The notes below the pieces were generated by a model. It did not search any database. It was not told the origin of the DNA and saw nothing but the letters and a program-made list of their open reading frames with translations. The position numbers were made by a program, and so were the translations under genes. Positions 1 to 10,691 of a stretch of 64,000 nucleotides of DNA are shown in pieces. The DNA is from Taudactylus pleione (lineage: Eukaryota > Chordata > Amphibia > Anura > Myobatrachidae): positions 1,133,501-1,197,500 of the forward strand of contig JAUIMM010000582.1 in NCBI GenBank assembly GCA_031769625.1. The letters run 5' to 3'. The number at the start of each line of letters is the position of its first letter. Within the stretch, counting starts at the first letter, position 1.

Positions 1-825
1 CCCATGCAGCCCCTAGTAGTGGTCCCCCAATGCAGTGCCCCCAATAGTGGTAACCCATATGCAGTGCACCTTAAATAGTGGCCCCAGTTGTAGTCTCCGC
101 CCTATGCAGTACCACCAGTATTGCCCTTTATATAGAGCCCCCAGCAGTGATCCCCCGATGCAGTGCCCCAAGTGGTAGTCCCCACCCCCCCTATGCACTG
201 CCCTAGTAGTAGTCCCCTCCCTCCTATGCAGTGGCCCTAGTAGTAGTCCCCTCCCCTTGTAGTGCCCCTAGTAGTAGTCCCCCCCTTATAGTTCCCCCAG
301 TAGTAGTAGTCCCCCCTTGAAGTGCCCCCAGTAGTAGTCCCCCCCTTGAAGTACCCCCAGTAGTAGTCCCCCCCTTGAAGTGCCCCCAGTAGTAGTCCCC
401 CCCTGAAAAAATGCCCCCAGTAGTAGTCCCCCCCTTGAAGTGCCCCCAGTAGTAGTCCCCAGTAGTGGTCTCCCCCTTGCAGTGCTGCCAGTAGTGGTTC
501 CCCCCTTGAAGTGCCCCCAGTAGTAGTCCCCCCCCTTGAAGTTCCCCCAGTAGTAGTCCCCCCCTTGAAGTGCCCCCAGTAGTAGTCCCCCCCTTGCAGT
601 GCCCCCAGTAGTAGTCCCTCCCCCCCTTGTAGTGCCCCCAGTAGTGGTCTCCCCCCTTGTAGTGCCCCCAGTAGTGGTCTCCCCCCTTGTAGTGCCCCCA
701 GTAGTGGTCTCCCCCCTTGTAGTGCCCCCAGTAGTGGTCTCCCCCCTTGTAGTGCCCCCAGTAGTGGTCTCCCCCCTTGTAGTGCCCCCAGTAGTGGTCT
801 CCCCCTTGTAGTGCCCTCCCCAGTA
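1..825. repeat. C-rich 30-bp minisatellite, tail of family J copy 1
   Basis: About 27 units of a 30-bp repeat with core CCCCCTTGTAGTGCCCCCAG and GTAGTGGTCT. The units from 640 to 810 are almost identical; those toward position 1 are degenerate. Thirty bases is ten codons, so all three reverse frames stay open and give ten-residue peptide repeats; these are not genes. Read on the minus strand it is a G-rich CTACTGGGGGCAC-type array, the same tail that follows the two J copies at 23.2 and 25.1 kb. The left end is cut by the window edge. Confidence 0.95.
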
Positions 826-1100
826 GACACACGTAATAAAAAAATAAACACTTACCTGAACCCCCGCTCCCGCCGCCGCCATCTGCTCCTCCGTCTGTCC
901 TCCCAGGCCGGGCCGCTCTGTATTATGGGAGAGACGTTATATGACGTTTCTCCCATTGCCCACTGCAGAAGCCGAAAGATGGAGCGGCTCCCGCAGTGGG
1001 CGCAGCAGCAGTCAGTGAGAGTCTGACAGACTCTCATTGGCTGCTACTTAAAACGAACACACAGCTGTCAGGGCCGGCGGCTGTGTGTTTGTCAGTCACT
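826..1100 (-). repeat. Family J copy 1, GC-rich head (minus orientation)
   Basis: Homologous on the minus strand to the heads of the J copies at 23.24-23.74 kb and 25.14-25.64 kb. Shared landmarks, in the same order, are an inverted repeat with arms AACACACAGC, a CCAAT-containing hairpin around 1010-1049, a hairpin ending in CTGCAG, an imperfect palindrome at 925-956 (ATGGGAGA..ACGT..ACGT..TCTCCCAT), a GGCGGCGGCGGGAGCG-type stretch and a 5-prime splice-site consensus CAGGTAAGT (complement of 850-858). The element is a dispersed repeat of unknown class. An exon-plus-promoter origin is only inference. Confidence 0.75.
850..858 (-). promoter_or_regulatory. Perfect 5-prime splice-site consensus in J copy 1
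   Basis: The complement reads CAGGTAAGT, a full match to the vertebrate donor consensus, at the junction between the GC-rich head and the G-rich tail. The same nine bases sit at the same place in both other J copies. Use as a real donor is not shown. Confidence 0.4.
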
Positions 1101-1480
1101 GTGTAGCGCTGACCGAACTCCGTCCGGTCAACACTACACTCGCAGTGCAGGCACCTGTGTCACAGAGACACAGACTGCCCGCGACATGTTTGTGTCGACC
1201 TTTTGACCATCTCGACCTTCTTCCATGTTGACATTTAGTGTATCGACCTTTTGTCCCTGTCGACCTATTGACTGTCTAACTTCTGGTGTCTATCCAGACA
1301 CTGTCAACCTTTTAACTGTCTATCTATAGTCCGGAACCCGTCGTCATTGCATATATACTGCTTAGAGTACTTGTTTCTATGGTACCTCTTTTACGGCGCA
1401 GCGCAAACCTTCTGGCGCCTAACAAGCAAAAAATAATAAGGTGGAATGTGCCCGGAACAACTTCTATAAATGGTAACGAA
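1101..1480. other. No gene; degenerate GTCGACC-rich repeat
   Basis: Holds scattered copies of a TGTCGACCTTTTGACC-like motif (around 1190-1315) spaced irregularly. This resembles an old dispersed repeat. No open frame or regulatory signal can be supported. A related GTCGAC-rich patch lies at 2330-2700. Confidence 0.4.
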
Positions 1481-2019
1481 GGCCCTGATTCAGACCCACT
1501 CGCGAGCGGCTGTCCGCTCGCAAGTGGGTCGATGGTCTGCACTGCGCATGCGCACGACGGAGGGAGCTCCGTCGTGCGCATGCGCGAGACGCGACGAGCG
1601 AACGACTTTCCTTCGCTCGTAGTGTCTGATCAAAGGGGGCGTGCTGTCGAAGCTGACTGACAGCACGCCCCCCTTGGTGGGCGTGCCTGCCAGACGGAGG
1701 CGTTCCCAAGGGAACGCCTACCGTCAGAAGCCGGCCCCACTGACATCACTAGTGATGTCACTGGGAGTGATTTTGACTCTGATAGACCCAAAATCACTCC
1801 TGGCCTTGCGGTTGAGAAACTCAACCGCAGGCTTCTGCTCGCAGTGGCGATGGTCGCGATGGTCAAGACCATCGCGACCATCATCCTGCACGCTCGTATA
1901 TGCTGTGGGTGGTGACCCACAGCTATACGAGCGTCCAGGAGGACGCTCCATATTAATGGAGGTGGGCCCTGATTCAGAGCGAGCGCTCTGGTCAGAGCGT
2001 CCGGCTCTGAATCAGGGCC
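1481..2019 (+). mobile_element. Family A copy 1: Harbinger-like MITE made of serial hairpins
   Basis: Bounded by GGCCCTGATTCAGA at the left and TCTGAATCAGGGCC at the right. The interior is an almost unbroken chain of inverted repeats: 1493-1530; 1544-1585 (19-bp perfect arms); 1594-1620; 1635-1672 (14-bp arms); 1693-1725; 1741-1760 (palindrome TGACATCACTAGTGATGTCA); 1764-1800 (11-bp arms); 1804-1831; 1849-1882 (16-bp perfect arms, 2-base loop); 1884-1940; 1946-1961; 1965-2019 (16-bp arms). There is no coding capacity. The same hairpins recur in order in copies at 34.4 and 45.5 kb and partly at 30.7 kb. Assignment to PIF/Harbinger rests on the GGGCCTGATTCAG termini shared with TTA-flanked family C. 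No clear TSD is seen at this copy. Confidence 0.85.
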
Positions 2020-2797
2020 TAAGAGCGATACAAAGGATCTCGCTGTGATACATTTATTTACATCCTGGTAACTGGACTGTTATTACCCCCTATTTATATC
2101 CCTACCCACAGAGATCGACTGGGACCTCCGCTGCGACCCGACAATGGCAGTCTGACCTCAGGCTATGCGGCTATCTGAATGCAGAACAGCGCACTGCGCC
2201 TCTATCCTCATCTACAGAGCTGGCACCGGCCGCTAACAGCTTAATGAACAATTACTGACTGGCGCTTTTTTTATACGGACAAAATACCGTGCAAGATAAA
2301 AATGTCTCCATAACGCGGATCTACAGCGCACGGATTCAGAATGTCCGTGTTGAACATGTCGACATTATGTCAGTGTCGATCAGGGCCGTAGAGATGGGTG
2401 TGCGTGCTGTCACCCAGACGCTGGGCCTTGGGGAAGTCACTGTTGCTACCCCACGACCCCTACATCTGGACCTGCACCCTGCAGTGTGTAGAACTGCCCG
2501 TAGCATTCGGACAGCTCTCCACACTTTATCTTCTGCCAGTTCCTACCCCTCATGGGACGTCACAGCAGGTTAGGGTGGGGTTGGCACAGGGCGCCGGGAA
2601 GCACTGCTCCGGCGCTGATGTCGACATAGCGCATCTTCACATTTCAAATGTCGACTCTTGGCACCTGTCCACATTCACAGTGCCGACAGTCTTGTGTCGG
2701 CATCATGATTGTCTAACTCGTCCACCACGCCCCTATTAGATAGATTATAATGTCCACTGCTTTACATTCATAGAATTTCTTTGAGGTTTAACTTTTA
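2020..2797. other. No gene recognised
   Basis: Mixed sequence without a credible open frame. Positions 2340-2700 contain several GTCGAC or TGTCGG motifs like those at 1.1-1.4 kb, so this is probably more of the same decayed dispersed repeat, interrupted by the family A insertion. Confidence 0.35.
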
Positions 2798-3267
2798 GGG
2801 CCTGATTCAGCTTTGATCGCAATTGTAAACATTAGTGCAGCCGAGCATTTTTTATCCTGTGCGCTTGCGGGCGATCGCATTGCGATGGTACTAGCAAGCC
2901 AGAAATGATTGACAGTTAGCAAGCGTTTGGTGGAGGTGACGGGGGGGTGGTCTTAAAAATGTAGGTGTGTCTTACTGTTTGGACGCCATTTAATGGGCGC
3001 CCATAATTTAGCCAGTGCGATCACCTCCGCAGCACAAGAGCGCACTGCATGTGCAGAGATTCGCAGAATTGGAGACAGGTCAGACTAGTCGCAAGTGGTG
3101 GATGTGGCCGATGTTCCCGATGCGTAGGCTGGTCTGCGTGTGCGTTCGCAGAAGAGAAGGCAGGGGTGGGCGTCTCTATACACGGATATGGTTGTAGCAG
3201 CATATATTAGCAGCAGCGTTCTGTTAGGATTCGCGGATTTAATTGCCATCCAAGCTGAATCAGGCCG
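2798..3267 (+). mobile_element. Family C Harbinger-like MITE, 470 bp, TSD TTA
   Basis: Terminal inverted repeats GGGCCTGATTCAGCTT (left) and AAGCTGAATCAGGCCG (right) are flanked by a 3-bp duplication, TTA at 2795-2797 and 3268-3270. A TWA target duplication with GGGCC-type ends is characteristic of the PIF/Harbinger superfamily. No transposase or Myb-like frame is present, so the element is non-autonomous. Its interior shows GC-rich inverted segments (for example around GCGATCGCATTGCGAT) but not the full hairpin train of family A. Confidence 0.85.
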
Positions 3268-3754
3268 TTATATTATAAAGGCTTAGGGGTATACTCTCAT
3301 AGGTCTTCAATATTTGATATACTACTTTACATATCTAGCATCATTTTACGTATACTCAGCCCTTATACAAACGGTCATTTTCTGAGATTTTCTTGGTGGA
3401 AATAGCGATCACTGGCTGCAAATTTTCATTTTAGATTTACAGTAAATGTCATTATTGGTGACATTAGTGTCACTTGACAACGTAATGTAAAATAAATGGA
3501 GATGACAGTATAATTGCAGTTTAATTACAGAATTTATTAGGTATAGAAACATTTTGAAAATTGTATTAGGTATAGAAAAAAAAAGCAAATCTTGCAGAAT
3601 GTGTTTCTTTTAAACAATATCATATTTAGAATTGCCTTTATTCTCGCTCTGCCACCCTTGCGCTGGAGTGTTTTCAGTGGGCGTGGCTTAAACTGCGTTT
3701 TATTAATATATTCTAATAGATCAGAGAATTTGGGAAAATGAGTGCTCAATCAGA
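3268..3754. other. AT-rich stretch, no gene recognised
   Basis: AT-rich sequence with a partial direct repeat (TAGGTATAGAAA at about 3539 and 3567). Nothing in either strand resembles a conserved domain, and no repeat family was recognised. Confidence 0.4.
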
Positions 3755-4826
3755 CGGCCGGTATATCGCGAGTGTGTACCCCCGATATGTCTGTGAAAGC
3801 TGTCGTTCACAGACATATCACATGGGCTGTGCAGCATAGCAGATGGCCGATATATCGCGAGTGTGTACCACCGATATGTCTGTGAAAGCCGTCGTTCACA
3901 GACATATCACATCAGCTGTGCAGCATAGCAGATGGCCAATATATCGTGAGTGTGTACCCCCGATATGTCTGTGAAAGCCGTCGTTCACAGACATATCACA
4001 TCAGCTGTGCAGCATAGCAGATGGCCGATATATCGCTAGTGTGTACCCCCGATATGTCTGTGAAAGCCGTCGTTCACAGACATATCACATCAGCTGTGCA
4101 GCATAGCAGATGGCCGATATATCGCTAGTGTATACCCCCGATATGTCTGTGAAAGCCGTCGTTCACAGACATATCACATCAGCTGTGCAGCATAGCAGAT
4201 GGCCGATATATCGCGTGTGTGTACACCCGATATGTCTGTGAAAGCCGTCGTTCACAGACATATCACATCAGCTGTGCAGCATAGCAGATGGCCGATATAT
4301 CGCGTGTGTGTACCCCCGATATGTCTGTGAAAGCCGTAGTTCACAGACATATCACATCAGCTGTGCAGCATAGCAGATGGCCGATATATCGCGTGTGTGT
4401 ACCCCCGATATGTCTGTGAAAGCCGTCGTTCACAGACATATCACATCAGCTGTGCAGCATAGCAGATGGCCGATATATCGCTAGTGTGTACCCCCGATAT
4501 GTCTGTGAAAGCCATCGTTCACAGACATATCACATCGGCTGTGCAGCATAGCAGATCGCCGATATATCGCGAGTGTGTACACCCGATATGTCTGTGAAAG
4601 CCGTCGTTCACAGACATATCACATCAGCTGTGCAGCATAGCAGATGGCCGATATATCGCGAGTGTGTACACCCGATATGTCTGTGAAAGCCATCGTTCAC
4701 AGACATATCACATCAGCTGTGCAGCATAGCAGATGGCCGATATATCGCTAGTGTGTGTACCCCCGATATGTCTGTGAAAGCCGTCGTTCACAGACATATC
4801 ACATCAGCTGTGCAGCATAGCAGATC
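3755..4826. repeat. 89-bp hairpin satellite, 12 copies
   Basis: Twelve head-to-tail units of about 89 bp. Each contains GGCCGATATATCG, then GTGTACCCCCGATATGTCTG, a hairpin, and CATCAGCTGTGCAGCATAGC. The hairpin has 14-bp perfect arms (GATATGTCTGTGAA and TTCACAGACATATC) around an 8-base loop AGCCGTCG. Loop substitutions occur in several units (near 3803, 4337, 4514, 4692), but I see none in the arms. The unit resembles subterminal sequence of GATATATCG/GTGTACCC-type MITEs, such as the element at 57.9 kb, so it may be a tandemised MITE fragment. That origin is inference. Confidence 0.95.
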
Positions 4827-5632
4827 TCCAGCACAAAGATTGCAAAACGCGTAAGAAACCCAAACAGGAAATGGTTATATATCTGTGCACTAATTTATAC
4901 AGTAACTATGGTGCCTGAGCTGAAACTTTTGCAGCAGATGATTCAGAATCCGTGTGCTATCAGGGTAGCGTTACATGTTTTATCCTTATCTGCATAATGT
5001 ATACAGCGCAATCTTCTCCGGTAAGTTAGGTCACAGTTCTAAGCAGCACTGGCTTTATTGCCGCAGGGGGTCATTACTTTACTCGCAGCAACCCAGCAGC
5101 AATTACATGCGACCCATTTGGTGGACGGTAGACTGATGGAAGTGGGGAATTAGTTGCTACAGGTTTTGCATATTGTGCTGTAAATCTCTAGGACCGCTCC
5201 CTCTAATTGCAAGTTTATTCTCTTTCAAGTTGGTTGTCATGGGTGGGTGACGGCTTTGTGCCTGTTGGATTCTACATTCGTAAACAGCCCCTGGCGTCTC
5301 CGCAGAAGGGAGGTCGGGAGGGAATATAGTCACCTTTTCCCAGGAAATACTTGAAGTACCATCGTGTGTGATACTCGGGGTTCTCCAGGTGCACGTCCGT
5401 TCTCCTCCACATTCCTGGCGTGTAGTCATTACTCTGTAACACACAGAGACAGGCGGGAGGATTAGAAGAGGAAGCTCAGACCCAGCCTGTATTGTATAAC
5501 AGCATTGCCGCGAGCTGGCACAGAATCAGAACAAATACAGAACAACGCATTTCACTTCTGACGGATGTTACCATATTGCACTTACAAGAGGGCAAATAAG
5601 CTAAATCACGGTAAGCGGCCATGTACTCATCC
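4827..5632. other. No gene recognised
   Basis: Unique-looking sequence. Short frames on the minus strand near 5157-5444 and 5476-5772 show no domain, and they overlap a dispersed repeat at their upstream ends. Confidence 0.4.
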
Positions 5633-5790
5633 AGGGGCAAAACTAGGTATTTGAAGGCCCCATAGCAAAGGCTTGTAAGGGCCCCTATGTACCACCCAAT
5701 GGTGAAAAATATATATAACACATTTAACTTTGAAAAGGAAGATGGGCCCCATAGCAGCTGCACCCCTTGCACCTATGCCCATGCACTTAT
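5633..5790. repeat. Family E dispersed repeat, copy 1
   Basis: Contains GGCCCCATAGCAAAGGCTTG, GTAAGGGCCCCTATGTACCA, GGTGAAAAATATATATAACA and GGGCCCCATAGCAGCTGCAC. The first three blocks recur in order at 7675-7800, so this is an interspersed repeat. Its class is not established. Confidence 0.65.
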
Positions 5791-6334
5791 CCCGACATAC
5801 TGTACCATTCACCAACATGACTCCATTTTGACAGTAATGTTTAAGTTGCATTCTGTACGAGAGTTATTGGACGCCTGTAGCCGCGCTATTCTCAGTCTTA
5901 CATTTCCTTTCAGCTCTGCGGTCTTATCTCGGCTATTTATTAGCTTTTTTTTTCCATGCATTCAGCTGTTTTAATATTAAAAAAACTTCTTCCCGTCTCC
6001 TTATTCTGACCACAGCGATGGCAGGAAATGAATGCGAAAATAAACTCATTTTTTTGTTATTACAAAGATGTTATCCTGGCGGTCGCTGTCACAGTGATGG
6101 GAGACAATGCAATGCATCCAGCTAGTTACTCACAGAGGGGGCTGTCATGTGCCCCCATTGCTGGAATGACACCCCTGTTTCTCTCTAGGTTTCCTCCTAT
6201 ACAGATTTTAACTTACACTACAAAGGTGTCTGTATTGTTCTATGTGGCGCGTTTCGCAAAATCAGAAAGTGGCCACTAGAAAGCGCCTCATAACACTATT
6301 TTCCTGCTTTTGTGCTCATATTGATCGCTATGAT
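5791..6334. other. No gene recognised
   Basis: Unremarkable sequence with a poly-T tract near 5946. No supported feature. Confidence 0.4.
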
Positions 6335-6519
6335 CAGAGGTTCCCAAACGCGGTCCTCAAGGCTCCTCAACAGTTCAGGTTTTAGCGATATCTACGGTTG
6401 AACACAGGTGTTTAAATCAAATTGACTGGGGTACTAATTAAGTCACCTGTGCTCAACCATGGATATCTCTAACACCTGAACTGTTGGGGAGCCTTGAAGA
6501 CCATGTTTGGGAACCTCTG
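6335..6519. mobile_element. Family D hAT-like MITE, 185 bp
   Basis: Nearly a full-length palindrome. CAGAGGTTCCCAAACGCGGT at the left matches the complement of the right end, GTTTGGGAACCTCTG. Internal arms (ACACCTGAACTGTTG and GAGCACAGGTG-type blocks) are also inverted. The flanking 8-mers GCTATGAT (6327-6334) and GTTTTGAT (6520-6527) agree at six of eight bases, as expected for an aged hAT duplication. A second copy of the same length and ends lies at 51.9-53.1 kb, split by a solo LTR, with a 7-of-8 duplication. Confidence 0.85.
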
Positions 6520-7674
6520 GTTTTGATACTTGTTGAATACGATTCCACGTGAACACCTTGTTGGCGGTGTGACTGCCGCATTAATAGCCATGCTATCGCT
6601 GGGCACTTATCGCATTCATTATTATGACCATATGCAGTAAAGACCAAAAATTGTATACTCCTAAAACCCCTCGTACCTGCCCATGGGCTAGTTATAAAGA
6701 AACATGAAAAAAAATAAAATACTGTATAATAAAACCAAACAGCCATAACGCACATTAAAAAGAAAAATTTAAATAACGTAAAATAATATTTGGCAAAATG
6801 TCCAATTGGAAATTTTGACAGGGAGGAGACAGATTGAACAGCAATTCTTGCAGTGTAAAAAGGAAGACAGGCAGCTTGGCATCTATCTCTAATAAAGTCT
6901 GATTAATGCGAATGTGTATTTCATGTTGCACAGGCAGGAGAGAGGCTTCAGGACTTAGGTGACTGTCCAAAAATCTTTTTATTAAATCCCAGGGTCCCCC
7001 TGCCCCCTACTCTATCCACACCCCCTTCCAAAGCGGATAAAAATCATCTTTTATTTTTATCCACTTAGGGGCCATAAAACTAGAACTTGGTCCCTTTGAA
7101 GAGTGCCGGCTCCATTGCCTGAGACAGGAAATAATTCTCCAGCATCAAAGCGAAAGATGAAACGCTCGCCCTGTATGAGAGGTCTTATTAGCTCTGCGAC
7201 ACGGTCTCACGGCTCTCACTGTGCCTCCGAGTTACTGACATCGCTCTGCATGTTTCTGCAATTCAGAGGGCATTACCTACCCCCCTTCCCCGTCTCCTTA
7301 TACAACACACATCAATGGGAATAAAGGGAATGGACACCGGTTCCTTTGTAGCCTTCATACATCTGCTCTCGTTACCAGGTGATTATATAACTGAAATAAG
7401 GACACGTGAAAAAGAACTTTGTCACCGTGACACCATAGATGGATTTTACCGATGGTTACGTCACAGAAGCACCAAGGGAAAGGCATCAAAGGCTCTCAGG
7501 GGATATTTCCATGCAGACGTTACCATGTGGAATTGTTTTCCCCAGTAAAATGCAGATCCTTTGATGGTCTCCGATGGTTTATTCTGGGAATTCTCTTCCT
7601 TAGCATGATCTCTACAGAAAAATGTCTAATAGCCGATTAAACACCTTCATAATCAGCAACAAGGACACTGCCGG
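6520..7674. other. No gene recognised
   Basis: Largely unique AT-rich sequence. The region 7000-7080 has an ACACCCCCTTCC-rich patch. Short frames at 7103-7640 show no recognisable domain or splice structure and are not called as genes. Confidence 0.4.
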
Positions 7675-7800
7675 GCTTCTAGACTCTTGTGGGCTCCATA
7701 GCAAGATCTTGTAAGGGCCCAATGTACTATTCAAGGGTGAAAATTACACATATGCACATAAGACGTAGCAGGGAAGGTGGACCCCCATCACTGCTGGCAC
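7675..7800. repeat. Family E dispersed repeat, copy 2
   Basis: Matches copy 1 at 5.6 kb through GGGCTCCATAGCAAGATCTTG, GTAAGGGCCCAATGTACTAT and GGTGAAAATTACACATATG, with a diverged right part. Confidence 0.55.
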
Positions 7801-7909
7801 ATTAACAGCAGATGCGACCGTCTCAGGGAAAGCCCGGCCTGGTGTGGTCTCATCTGAGGCGGCCACGCTGGGCAAGTGGCTACATTCCTTAATGAAAAGA
7901 AAATCGTTT

Positions 7910-8605
7910 GAAGGGGGAGGAGGGGGTTGTCATCTCATGTCCGCTTTAAGACCCAACCTCATCCCTATACATTGACAGGGGGAGTGGGGGTGGCTACTAT
8001 CTACTGACCGCTGTAGGACCAAACCTTGTCTCTTTAAATTGTCAAGGAGAGTGGGGGGAGCTACTATCTCCTGACTGCTGTAGGACTAAACCTTGTCCCT
8101 TTAAATTGACGAGGGGGAGTGGAGGGGCGTTGTTATCTCCTGCTAGCTATAGGACCCAACCTCCTCCCTATACATTGATGGAGGAGTGAGGGGGAGCAGT
8201 CGTCTCCTGCCCAACAAAAGACCAAACCTCATCTCTAGGGGCGAGTTGTCATCTCCATCCTGCTATAGAACACAACCTTGTCTCTATACATTAATAGGGG
8301 AGTGGGGGGGATCTGTCTTCTACCTTCTATAAGACCCAACCTCGTGCCTATACATTGGAGGAGTGAGGGGGAGTGATCATCTCCTGCCCAACAAAGGACC
8401 AAACCTCGTCTCTAGGGGCGAGTTGTCATCTCCATCCTGCTATAGGACACAACCTTGTCTCTATATATTAATGGGGGAGTGGGGAGGTCTGTCTTCTACC
8501 TTCTATAAGACCCAACCTCGTGCCTATACATTGATGGGGGAAGTAGAGGGGGGGAGCGGTCATCTCCCGTCCGCTATAGGACCCAACCTCGCCCCTATAC
8601 ATTGA
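7910..8605. repeat. Degenerate 60-70-bp minisatellite with 177-bp higher-order unit
   Basis: Repeated blocks read CTATAGGACCCAACCTCGTC, CCTATACATTGATGGGGGAG and TCATCTCCTGCCC. A multi-unit block beginning CCAACAAAAGACCAAACCTC at 8211 recurs at 8388, giving a 177-bp higher-order period. Frames inside it are by-products of the repeat. Confidence 0.9.
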
Positions 8606-8956
8606 ACAGGGCACATATTGCGACTTCCACAAATAGTATTAGGTGTACATTGGGGCTGGCTCTGAGCTGGATGCAAATTCTCTGTATTTGTGGGAAGCAG
8701 CGGGAGCCAGATTTACTACATTATGCAATTTGGTTTTCATACATAAGGTTATACATGGCATAGACAGTGGGTGATAGAGCCTGGGGGCAGACAAACATCT
8801 CCAGAAGTGCTGAGCACGCCCCCAGAGTGATGTATATGGGGGCCCCCAGAGTGACGCATATGGGGGGGGGTGACATGAGGCCACGCCCCCTTACCATGAC
8901 GCCATGCCCCCTATTCAGGTGCACACAGACTGTCCCTGCTTCCAGCCCCCGTATGT
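8606..8956. other. No gene; small duplication of a CCCCCAGAGTGA block
   Basis: The block CCCCCAGAGTGATGTATATG near 8819 recurs as CCCCCAGAGTGACGCATATG near 8844. CCACGCCCCC-type motifs, common at ends of amphibian repeats, follow at 8880-8915. No coding feature. Confidence 0.4.
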
Positions 8957-9160
8957 TGGGAGGTATGTTTTTTCTTGGTGGAGGACCAGTCAGTTGGAAG
9001 AGCAGAAATCAATCATCTGTATCACTTTCTTCAACAGAGGCAGAATATGTTGCAGGAGTCTTCTACAAGAGCCAAGTTCTTCAGTCAAAAATATTTTCCT
9101 ATTGAGGACATGATTACAGACATATTTGTAAAACCTCTACCTGGACCAGGGGTTCATGTT
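8957..9160 (+). pseudogene. Ty1/copia RNase H and pol C-terminus relic
   Basis: In one frame (8959-9057) the translation contains VSWKSRNQ followed by SLSSTEAEYVA, the hallmark end of the copia-type RNase H domain, preceded by a FFLGGG block typical of that family. In a second frame (9092-9142) it contains DIFVKPLP, the conserved copia C-terminal D-I-x-x-K-P-L motif, followed shortly by a stop. In intact elements these motifs are roughly 80-90 residues apart; here they are about 12 codons apart and out of frame, so the middle of the domain is deleted. No LTRs or other pol domains were found nearby. It is a dead fragment. Copia elements are known in fish and amphibians but are usually rare in vertebrates. 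Confidence 0.85.
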
Positions 9161-9261
9161 TTGTGGATTGCTTTAATCCCGCACAAGTGAGATAATCTAT
9201 GTTGCTGGGCCAGTAATGATCCCACCTGCTTCCACACACAGAAGTCTTCAAATCATGACCT

Positions 9262-9690
9262 GTTGGGAATAACTGAGAACCCTTGCCAGCAATAACCCGA
9301 GTTATTGCACGTGAACAAGCAGCAACCCAGGTCACTGTGCTGTGTGAAAGAGCCCCGTTGAAATAACCCGGGTCGAGCAGCAGCATTTCAACCCGGGTAA
9401 CGAGCAGGGTTGAACACTGGTTCAACCCGGCTCGCAGTGCAGTGTGAACGGGTAACCCGAGTTGATGCGACCTGGGATCCGTTCACACCACAGGAAGAGC
9501 CGGTGCTTTGGAGATGATCTAAACTCCAAGTGCCGACTCGGCACATGACAGCGGTGACATCATTGACCCAGCAAGAAGCTGGGTTGGGCCGCCAGTCTGA
9601 AAGAGGTCTCAGCCGGGTCGCAACCAAGGATGGACCCGGGTACAAATTCATGGGTGCGACCTGGCAATCTGGTGTGAAAGGGGTAAAAGA
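9262..9690. mobile_element. Probable non-autonomous DNA transposon with AACCCGGGT motifs
   Basis: Dense in the palindromic hexamer-like words AACCCGGGT, AACCCGAGTT and CGGGTTGAAC in both orientations, with GTGTGAA and TTCACAC blocks toward both ends (around 9339 and 9671). Terminal similarity between CCTTGCCAGCAATAACCC and the complement of the right end (CCTTTCACACC, GATTGCCAGG) is imperfect. I infer an aged miniature DNA transposon; the superfamily and exact ends are uncertain. Confidence 0.45.
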
Positions 9691-9699
9691 CATCACAAG

Positions 9700-10690
9700 C
9701 TACAGAGAAAGGGTGTTGTAGTATAGCAACAGCTACAGGCTGACTATTATCGAGTGACCATACGTCCAGTAGGTGGCGATGTGTTCTAAGCTGACACTTT
9801 GCTGTCTCTCTGTAATGTGAAAGTGTACTCATGTACGTTATGTTACTAAGTTTCCCTATAGGGGATACAGTATAGTATTGATGCTTAGACAAGCACTTTC
9901 TGTAGCATTAATACTCCCCACTACATTTACAGCACCGCTCCGCTGCAACCCCAAAGGTGAAAAAGTCTGATACCTAAGGAAAAGTTTTCATTATTTGTTT
10001 TTTCACAATGTCACTCCTTTTCTTTAGGGCGCAATATAACTTCTCGTGTTCTGTATGTTGGACATAATTCTTAAATGTAATTTTAGATGGTGTCTGGGAG
10101 AATTGTCCATAAATCTAACTAAAGTCTCTACAAATGTACATCTGCTCACATGAGTGGCTCCGGCCATATTTCTCTCTAGGGTGAGGAAAGGTAACGCTTC
10201 AACCACAGGACAGACTACAGATATTTATCAATCACTGAGCTGGGTGTACAGCGTTATAAATGCAGACCAAGGATCTGATTCAGCATTTCCTAGCGAATGA
10301 TGGATGATGATGGATAGCGCCAGCAGCACCGGTGGTACAGATTATCTGCTCTTGAACCTATATATCTGAAGAGCGGTGTGCCACGGGGAAATCCGGGAGC
10401 ACATACATCAAACACAAGGAAAATCTCTACAGGGATAAGAGAGATTCAGTCAGGAATTGGTTTCCGCACTGATCTCAATCAGGAGAATTAGGTACATTTA
10501 CACAACAGTCATCTCATATTAGCAAAACTATTAAAAGACAAATTGTTAGACTTTTGATCTCAGCAGAGGAAGCTTGTAAAAGGCAAACCCAAATATATCA
10601 TATATCAGATAGGATTCAGAAGAAAAACATGCAACAGCTGGATGGCTGAGTCATCTTATAGTCACGCAATGGTGGATATAGAAAAATATA
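9700..10690. other. No gene recognised
   Basis: Unique-looking sequence up to the start of the 76-bp array. Short frames only; nothing supported. Confidence 0.4.
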
Positions 10691-10691
10691 C

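Noticed and set aside
224..882. Gly/Tyr/Trp-rich frames resembling structural proteins
   Set aside because: Produced by the C-rich 30-bp minisatellite of family J; all three reverse frames are equally open.
3755..4826. Array of small-RNA or tRNA genes, because of the regular hairpins
   Set aside because: No box A/B promoter elements, cloverleaf or terminator; a simple stem-loop satellite explains it.
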